From Imbricaverruca yamaguchii (Eukaryota; Arthropoda; Thecostraca; Neoverrucidae), in NCBI GenBank assembly GCA_034440575.1, contig JAOTOL010001466.1, positions 1-64,000 on the forward strand: 64,000 nt of DNA, in the 5' to 3' direction. A program made the position numbers and the translations under genes. Below, in pieces: positions 57,052 through 64,000 of the stretch (its first letter is position 1; each line of letters begins with the position of its first letter). A model generated the notes under the pieces. The model was not told where the DNA came from. It ran no database searches and saw only the letters and a list, made by a program, of their open reading frames with translations.

Positions 57052-57067
57052 GCCGTGATTATGCGAT

Positions 57068-57208
<141 letters not shown>

Positions 57209-57240
57209 AATGCCGTGATTGTGCGGTGGCGTGGTTCGTG

Positions 57241-57627
57241 CGCCACGATGGCGGATGACCACATGACGCCAGCGTGCCGCTAGTGTTTGCGTTACCCGAC
57301 TCATTACCAGCCATGACCGACATTGACTCGCCGCGACGTCGGATCGATGCGCCCCGCTGCACGGACACGTGGAAAACAACAGCGCCATATCGTGGACCTG
57401 ATACAATCACCAAGCAGCGATCACGTTTCGAGGGGCAGACTTGGCACACGGCCACATTGGATACCGAAGAACACAATTATATAACACATCAAACGAAATT
57501 ATTGGCATGGGGGTGATGTGAAGTGTAGGCTGAGTATAAAGGAATATTTTTCGCACTGGACCGTCGATTGTCCGATAAAAGCGTAGATAGAATACACGAT
57601 TGTCAGCAAGCCTATGATGTCATTACA
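57241..57627. other. short non-repetitive stretch
   Basis: No recognised gene; the small frame at 57274-57516 has no family resemblance. Confidence 0.4.
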
Positions 57628-57910
57628 TGTCAATCTCCGACTCCATATTAAAGCCATTTAGGTTATTTGTGTCAATCACAGACTCCGTATTAAGGTCATA
57701 TAAATCAATATGGTTCAATCCCAGATTCCACATGATCGTAAACCAGACCAGCATGTGTCAATCCCAGACTCCATATTAAAGCTATTCAGGTCAGTATGTG
57801 TCAATCCAAAACACCACACTAAACCCATTCAGGTTAGTGCAGGCCGATACCAGATTCCACATTAAAGTAATTCAGGTCAGAATTTGTCAATCCTAAACTC
57901 TACATTCAGC
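57628..57910. repeat. 43-bp degenerate tandem repeat
   Basis: TGTCAATCnCAGACTCCATA with ATTAAAGCnATTCAGGTCAG recurs at about 57628, 57669, 57712, 57755, 57798, 57841 and 57884, a 41-43 bp period over six and a half units. Confidence 0.85.
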
Positions 57911-57984
57911 CCTACGTTTTCCTTCGAGTCGCGGGAAACCAGCGGCCAGTTCTGGTACGCCATCTGGCAACTTAGTCTAGCACC

Positions 57985-59650
57985 AGTCCGACTCTGCCAT
58001 TTGATCACGCACCAGCCTGGCTGTACAGTCTGATCCCGCACCAGTCCGGCTGTACTGTCTGATCCCGCACCAGTCCGGCTGTACTGTCTGATCCCGCACC
58101 AGCGGCTGTACGTCTGATCCTGCACCAGTCCGACTCTGCCATTTGATCACGCACCAGCCTGGCTGTACTGTCTGATCCTGCACCAGTCCGGCTGTACAGT
58201 CTGATCCCGCACCAGCCTGGCTGTACTGTCTGATCCCGCACCAGTCCGGCTGTACTGTCTGATCCCGCACCAGTCCGGCTGTACTGTCTGATCCTGCACC
58301 AGTCTGGCTGTACGGTCTGATCCTGCACCAGTCCGACTCTGCCATTTGATCACGCACCAGCCTGGCTGTACTGTCTGATCCTGCACCAGTCTGGCTGTAC
58401 AGTCTGATCCCGCACCAGCCCGGCTGTACTGTCTGATCCCGCACCAGTCCGGCTGTACTGTCTGATCCCGCACCAGTCCGGCTGTACTGTCTGATCCTGC
58501 ACCAGTCTGGCTGTACTGTCTGATCCCGCACCAGTCCGGCTGTACAGTCTGATCCCGCACCAGTCCGGCTGTACTGTCTGATCCCGCACCAGTCCGGCTG
58601 TACTGTCTGATCCTGCACCAGTCTGGCTGTACTGTCTGATACCGCACCAGTCCAGCTGTACAGTCTGATCCCGCACCAGCCTAGCTGTACTGTCTGATCC
58701 CGCAACAGTCCGGCTGTACAGTCTGATCCTGCACCAGTCTGGCTGTACTGTCTGATACCGCACCAGTCCGGCTGTACAGTGTGATCCCGCACCAGTACGA
58801 CTGTACTGTCTGATCCTGCACCAGTCTGGCTGTACAGTCTGATCTCGCACCAGCCTGGCTGTACTGTCTGATACCGCACCAGTCCGGCTGTACAGTGTGA
58901 TCCCGCACCAGTACGACTGTACTGTCTGATCCTGCACCAGTCTGGCTGTACAGTCTGATCTCGCACCAGCCTGGCTGTACTGTCTGATACCGCACCAGTC
59001 CGGCTGTACAGTGTGATCCCGCACCAGTACGGCTGTACAGTTTGATCCTGCACCAGCCTGGCTTACGGTCTGATCCTGCACCAGTCCGGCTGTAGAGTCT
59101 GACACCGCACCAGTCCGGCTGTACAGTCTGATCCTGCACCAGTCCGGCTGTACTGTCTGATCCTGCACCAGTCTGGCTGTACAGTCTGATCCTGCACCAG
59201 TCCGGCTGTAGAGTCTGACACCGCACCAGTCCGGCTGTAGAGTCTGATACCGCACCAGTCAGGTTGTACTGTCTGATCCTGCACCAGTCTGGCTGTACAG
59301 TCTGATCCCGCACCAGTCCAGCTGTACAGTCTGATCCCGCACTAGTCTGGCTGTACTGTCTGATCACGCACCAGTCCGGCTGTACAGTCTGATCCCGCAC
59401 CAGTCCGGCTGTACTGTCTGATCCTGCACCAGTCTGGCTGTACAGTCTGATCCCGCACCAGTCCGGCTGTACAGTCTGATCCCGCACCAGTCCGGCTGTA
59501 CAGTCTGATCCCGCACCAGTCCGGCTGTACAGTCTGATCCTGCACCAGTCCGGCTGTACAGTCTGATCCTGCACCAGTCCGGCTGTACAGTCTGATCCCG
59601 CACCAGTCAGGCTGTACAGTCTGATCCCGCACCAGTCAGGATGCACAGTC
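57985..59650. repeat. 29-bp minisatellite
   Basis: About 57 units of 29 bp: CTGATCCCGCACCAGTCCGG then CTGTACTGT or CTGTACAGT. Variants (CCTGC/CCCGC, TCTGG/TCCGG, ACTGT/ACAGT) combine into longer repeats, for example 58760-58860 and 58860-58980. The minus strand is stop-free in all three frames (up to 383 codons). Confidence 0.97.
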
Positions 59651-61370
59651 AGGCGCATCCCGTCGATGCACCGGCAGCCAGTCCGGCTGTGCTGCCAGTG
59701 CATCGACGGCGGTGGTTCAACAAACAGTGACCTGAGCCAGCGTGAGGCGTGCTGCGCAGTGTTGATGCATGCCGGCCCCTCTCGCTGGCAACACGAGTCG
59801 CCTGGAATGCCATGGGAGCCGCCACACAACACGTAGCGTCCATTATATAACCATAGGCGCCAATCCAGGAGGAAATATCCTCCTCAAGAGGCCCATTTTT
59901 TGTCGACATCCGACACCACAATGACATTTGCTCTAAATATCAGCATATTTTATGAGATAGATATAATTACTAAGATAAACAGATTATATTTATGCTATCA
60001 ACAGACATGACAGATGTTAGCTGTTAGCCGTTAAAACCTGATGAGCTTTTTCTCGAAATAGATTTGTTAATGGCTCCCCACTGAGGCCCCGGTATGTTTA
60101 GCATCGTTAGAAGCAACAGTGGCCACCGATACATGTGGGTATACAATGGGCGAGGGGCGGATCCAGAACGGCCGGTTGAGGGCGGGACAATGCACACATC
60201 TCCGATTTCGAATTTTGAACAGCTAAGATGTATGGGGTGTCCTAAAGGCATTGTGTATCTGATAAAATGTTTCCAGATTTTGAGAAAATGACATTTTTAG
60301 TGCAAAATTACGATAAAAAACCGGCCTCTTGGGCGAGGGAAAGCCCCCTCCCCACTAAAAAAAACGCCAGTACAGCAGGTATCAGGTGGATTCATTTCAT
60401 ATACAGCCCATCGCTTGTGGTAGGTGCAATTTCAAAATCCAAAAAGAACTTTGGGCTCTTTAGCGATACATTCAACTGCTCGGAATTGGAAATCCCGCCG
60501 GTTGTTGGATCAGAAACCACGATCTTACGATCGAGTGCAACTCCCTACTGGCTGAACTATCTCGATCCAAATTAAGGAAAAGGAAAATAGTGGAAGAATG
60601 ATTGAGGTATGCGCCTTTTCATTTAATTTTTTATATAGTTAACGCTGAATGCGAATATAGACCAAGATAACCTAGCCACGGAGGACAGTCCACTGCAAAT
60701 ATGATTCAAGTACGAAAAAAGAGCAAAAATGGATTCCGGATGGATCGTCGCTACAAACCAAATAGAAACCATCACAAAAAAAAACAACACAAAAACCACC
60801 AAGAGGTCTCCGGAATTCAACCACTTTTTTTAAAAAGGGCCCTATAAAAATATTATAATTAGTGACCAACTTACTTCTGTGGAGGGTGCCCAATCTACTG
60901 CCATCGTTTTTGATTCTCTGGATTTCAACCCTAACTTCCCCGACCTGCTAAGCTTTTCTTTTGGCATCCCTTAATAAGTCATCGCACACTGCGCTGCAAT
61001 TACACCTGCACAAATCACTTTAAAATGTAAAATTTCCAATTCATACCTCCCGGTCGCCACAACGCCAGCGTTCCCGCACGTGACACCCGTCTTGCGCATT
61101 CGGTGGATTCGCCACACTTCGTGCTGTTCTATGGTTTCTGCTAGGCCTCCTACGTATCGCTAATTTCTGTTGCATGACATTCTTGTGCCATATTTGACGT
61201 GATGGAATGCTTCGTATAGGGGTTCGCTGGGAAAATGATATAAATTCAATTCGATGATAAGTTCTCTTCTTCCCACATTCTCTGGTGGTTATGGAATCCG
61301 GATACCCGCTGAACTTTGTTGCACCTCATCTCTTTGGTTAAATACACTCCAAGATTTGCTAGCGAACCGA
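59651..61370. other. intergenic or intronic, no gene recognised
   Basis: GAGGGGCGGATCCAGAACGG at 60151 resembles the putative transposon-end words elsewhere. AT-rich otherwise. Confidence 0.4.
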
Positions 61371-62290
61371 GGCCCTAGTTTTGTGTTCCTTTTTCTTGGA
61401 CCCGCTGCGTTTTCTTCGTCTACGGATGAGTTTAGGGCCCATTTGTGTTAGACGCCTGGCACATTTGTGAGAACCCGGCGTTTCTAAGATTTTTGTTTGT
61501 TTGTTTTGTGCACCGACGATATTTTTGAGGTACCGGCGCCTATTATAAGTCCCCGATGTGTTAATTTAATGCCCGGTTGTTCGTTCCTTTTTTTAGGATC
61601 ACATCACTTTTTGTAGTCTTGCCTTTTTTAGGTCATCACGTGGCCTCCTGGCCAAGACATCCTTTGAGGGCCACAGATGTGTTTCTTTTAGAGCTCCCGG
61701 TGTACTTAAGTTCTGCAATAAATGTTTTAAGGCTCTGCCGCATTTTGCGAGAGTCTCTGCGCTTTGGACGGTCCGGTGCACTTCCGGCCTCCTGATGTAC
61801 TCTTAGGGTCACGCTGTTTATACGGGGCTCTTGAAGCTCATTTGTGGATCGAACACCAGTTTCTGGGACCTGCTGTATTTAGTCAGAGTATCCTACGCGA
61901 ATTCCGGAGTTACCGACGCGAATTTTAAGGACCAACATTATTTTTGGAGACCCTGGCGCATTCATGGGATTCACCCTCTCAGGAGAGGGGGTGGGGAGGA
62001 GAGGAAACGCATTTTCCCTTTTGATACGCAACTGCGGCGGCTCAACGATTTCTTTTTGTAGCAGATGACACCCTTCAAAGTAGAAAGGTCCTTCAGATAA
62101 TTTTATTTCGGGACATGTTTGCAACTAGTCCATAAAAACCAATTCTTACCCGGTATGTCACTTCGGCCTAGAAAATCGCCTCAAAGACCAGAATCACGCT
62201 GGGCCCCGGAAAAGAAACGTGTCGGGGCACCGACAAAAAAAAATCGCAGTGGGGACAGCCAAACGATCATCAGCACTGCTTCTTCTAAGA
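61371..62290. repeat. degenerate satellite related to 12960-15360
   Basis: Until about 62130 the units run in reverse (TTTTT...GGCGC/CCGGCG, e.g. ATTTTTGAGGTACCGGCGCC). At 62155-62280 they run forward (AAAATCGC, GAATCACGCTGGGCCCC, AAAAATCGCAGTGGGG). Very diverged. Confidence 0.6.
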
Positions 62291-63854
62291 GTAACGAGTT
62301 GGTTTGCCCAATAAGTTAAAATAACCTAGCTTCTGTCCTACCTTCCAGGAAGGAAATAAATACACATCATTTTACATTTCGGCATACGGGGTGAACACCT
62401 CAGGACCTCCCCCAGCCATCGACAGACTTCCTGTATCACCAAAGGCTCTCCTGCGGAATGAGATTTTCCATAGCGGTCAAGGTCATCCATGGCGTTCGGA
62501 GATCTTCACGTGGCGTTTCAAATGACGTCCTGTAACGTCCAGCAGTCGCCCTGCTCCTGGCGGACCTGCTGGGCCTGTCGGCATCATGCGACACTCATAG
62601 GTCTGCCGTGAAGGCTGAGCTGTCCCGCGTTGCTCTTTATACGCTGCCTTTGACGCTTATAAACTGTGGTGCTTATCAGTGTCTGTCACCCCCACCCCCT
62701 GAAGGATTACGGTAGCGCTGAAAGCTCGCAGGGCTTCATGTGGCGTTCGAACAGGATTTACGTGTCGTCTACAAGTCTGTGGCGTTATGGAACAGCACGC
62801 GGTGCGTTTGGAAGGGCACCCTGTTGCATCCAAGTCACCATGCAACGGCCTCCACTGTCTTTCGATGAGTCTTGCGACGTCTGAGAGCCACACATGGAGT
62901 TGAATGCATCGTCGTGCTGCTCTTTTACCACGGATGTTACCGTCGTGATGTCCAAAAATAGCGCGGGTGCAACTGGAGCGGAACAAGAATTATTGAGTAA
63001 AGAATGTGAACGGAGGCTTCGTGCAAAAGGGTAAAAGGGGCACCACCGCGCGAGAGAATAATAGCACGGGATCAGTATCAGTGTTCGGTTTGCCGCATCC
63101 TTCATAACATTCCAATGCAAAAGGATCGCAAATTTTATTGAATCGTACAGACGACTGCAAATGCATTAATCGTTCTCACAAGGATGATCATGTTCTCTAT
63201 TTGTTCTCACAATGATGGTCGCAGGGGCACTGACTTTCCACCCTCAAAGTACAACCGGGTTCCCGGCGCCTTGAAACCTAAACACAACCCTTGAAAGTAC
63301 ATTTCTTAGGAAAAATATTCATTTTCGTTGACTAGAGGGTGCTCTCCAGTGCGCTGGCTTTTTATGTCGGGATTACGCTAGGTGTGAACAATTCTTCTCA
63401 AGGAAAAACACCCCTGGACTAAAAACTATTACCATGGTGAATAAGAGCTTCTGCATACAGCGCACACAAGATGGCAACAATCGGGGGCGGCCGGTTGGTA
63501 GACGACGCAGTTACCGCCTCACTGCACCCGTAACATTTCGACGCAGTGTCAACAACTCTTCCCATACAGGAATATAATAAGCGCACACCCGTAAGCCTGC
63601 CGGAACTTCATAGCTGCGGTGTGCTTTGCAAGCTGATCATTGTGCGTTGAGCATTGTAGACCTAACGTCGTCCCGCAGGCCCCGTGCGACGTCCCGCAGG
63701 TGCTGTCGTCACGCTGGTCTTCCACCGCCGGGCCGGAGACAAGAGACGATGCTCGGCCCAGAGGAGACGACCGAGGCCAGTGGCCAGCCCGCGTCGGTGC
63801 GGCCGCGGAGTTCCGCCGGCACTTAGGACGGAGAATAGGGCGGCGAGTCGTCGG
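62291..63854. other. alpha-tubulin 3' flank, partly repetitive
   Basis: 62457-62830 has recurring TGGCGTTnnGnA words at irregular 25-35 bp spacing, probably another decayed minisatellite. No additional exon recognised. Confidence 0.4.
63134..63139 (-). terminator. candidate poly(A) signal of alpha-tubulin
   Basis: AATAAA on the minus strand, about 715 nt beyond the tubulin stop codon. It would give a long but plausible 3' untranslated region. Confidence 0.35.
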
Positions 63855-64000
63855 CTAATACTCGTCGTCGTCATTGCCGTCGGCGGTGGACGCCTCCACC
63901 TCCTTGTAGTCCATCTCCAGCGCGGCCAGGTCCTCGCGCGCCTCCGAGAACTCGCCCTCCTCCATGCCCTCGCCCACGTACCAGTGGACGAAGGCGCGCT
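63855..64000 (-). CDS. alpha-tubulin, C-terminal end (partial)
   Basis: The visible 48 codons read [38 protein letters not shown], then ADGNDDDEY and stop TAG at 63855-63857. [28 protein letters not shown] is the near-invariant helix H12 of alpha-tubulin, on the microtubule outer face. The acidic tail ends in EY, so detyrosination is possible, but it is shorter and more Asp/Asn-rich than the usual Glu-rich tail, and the residue after AALE is Met where Lys is usual. The rest of the gene lies beyond 64000. Confidence 0.97.
   Translation of the reverse strand, partial: RAFVHWYVGEGMEEGEFSEAREDLAALEMDYKEVEASTADGNDDDEY

Noticed and set aside
57977..59832. Minus-strand frames of up to 383 codons encoding a 29-residue repeat
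   Set aside because: 29-bp tandem unit, stop-free in three minus frames; no supporting domain.

Overview
The window reads as nuclear DNA of an arthropod, most likely a crustacean. It has intron-containing genes with GT-AG junctions, two cytosolic ferritin heavy-chain genes with iron-responsive elements, a TEX264 ER-phagy receptor, the last exon of an ELMOD protein and the 3' end of an alpha-tubulin gene. It also holds tRNA-derived SINEs, LINE and DNA-transposon remnants and an exceptional load of minisatellites. The species cannot be fixed from sequence alone. Recognised protein-coding sequence covers about 2.4 kb of 64 kb.

Layout. 0-4.7 kb: LINE tail, a SINE, copies of an unnamed dispersed repeat and a CpG-rich patch. 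4.7-10.1 kb (+): TEX264 ortholog in four exons (285 aa) with N-terminal anchor, GyrI-like domain, acidic linker and C-terminal LIR. Its intron 1 ends in seven 73-bp repeats, each carrying a copy of the exon 2 splice acceptor. 11.7-15.4 kb: a 52-bp minisatellite and a very degenerate satellite of about 22 bp. 16.3-19.8 kb and 31.9-34.9 kb (-): two ferritin genes made by a segmental duplication of about 3 kb. Both have three coding exons, a TATA box and a cap-proximal IRE. A block of intron 1 is more similar between them (about 98%) than their coding exons (about 94-96%).

Between the ferritins, 19.9-27.7 kb holds a decayed copy of TEX264 exon 1 with its intron, a 370-bp tandem repeat split by a SINE and by an inverted 16-bp array, and a 4.0-kb DNA transposon with TIRs of about 215 bp and a transposase-like remnant. 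35.9-38.5 kb is AT-rich with convergent, overlapping reading frames that may derive from an integrated large DNA virus (low confidence). 38.9-43 kb holds a jockey-like LINE ORF1 remnant, a dispersed-repeat copy and a SINE.

44.7-49.7 kb is a 5-kb array of a 23-bp CpG-rich unit that ends about 160 bp from the stop codon of the ELMOD last exon (49.9-50.3 kb, -). 52.4-53.8 kb (38-bp), 57.6-57.9 kb (43-bp) and 58.0-59.65 kb (29-bp) are further arrays, with a 137-bp TG microsatellite at 57.1 kb. The window closes inside the last exon of alpha-tubulin (-).

The genes do not form one pathway. The ferritins would be translationally repressed by iron-regulatory protein through the IREs. TEX264, ELMOD and tubulin are unrelated housekeeping functions separated by repeats. 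Identities were assigned from remembered family features without database searches; splice sites come from GT/AG signals and reading-frame continuity.
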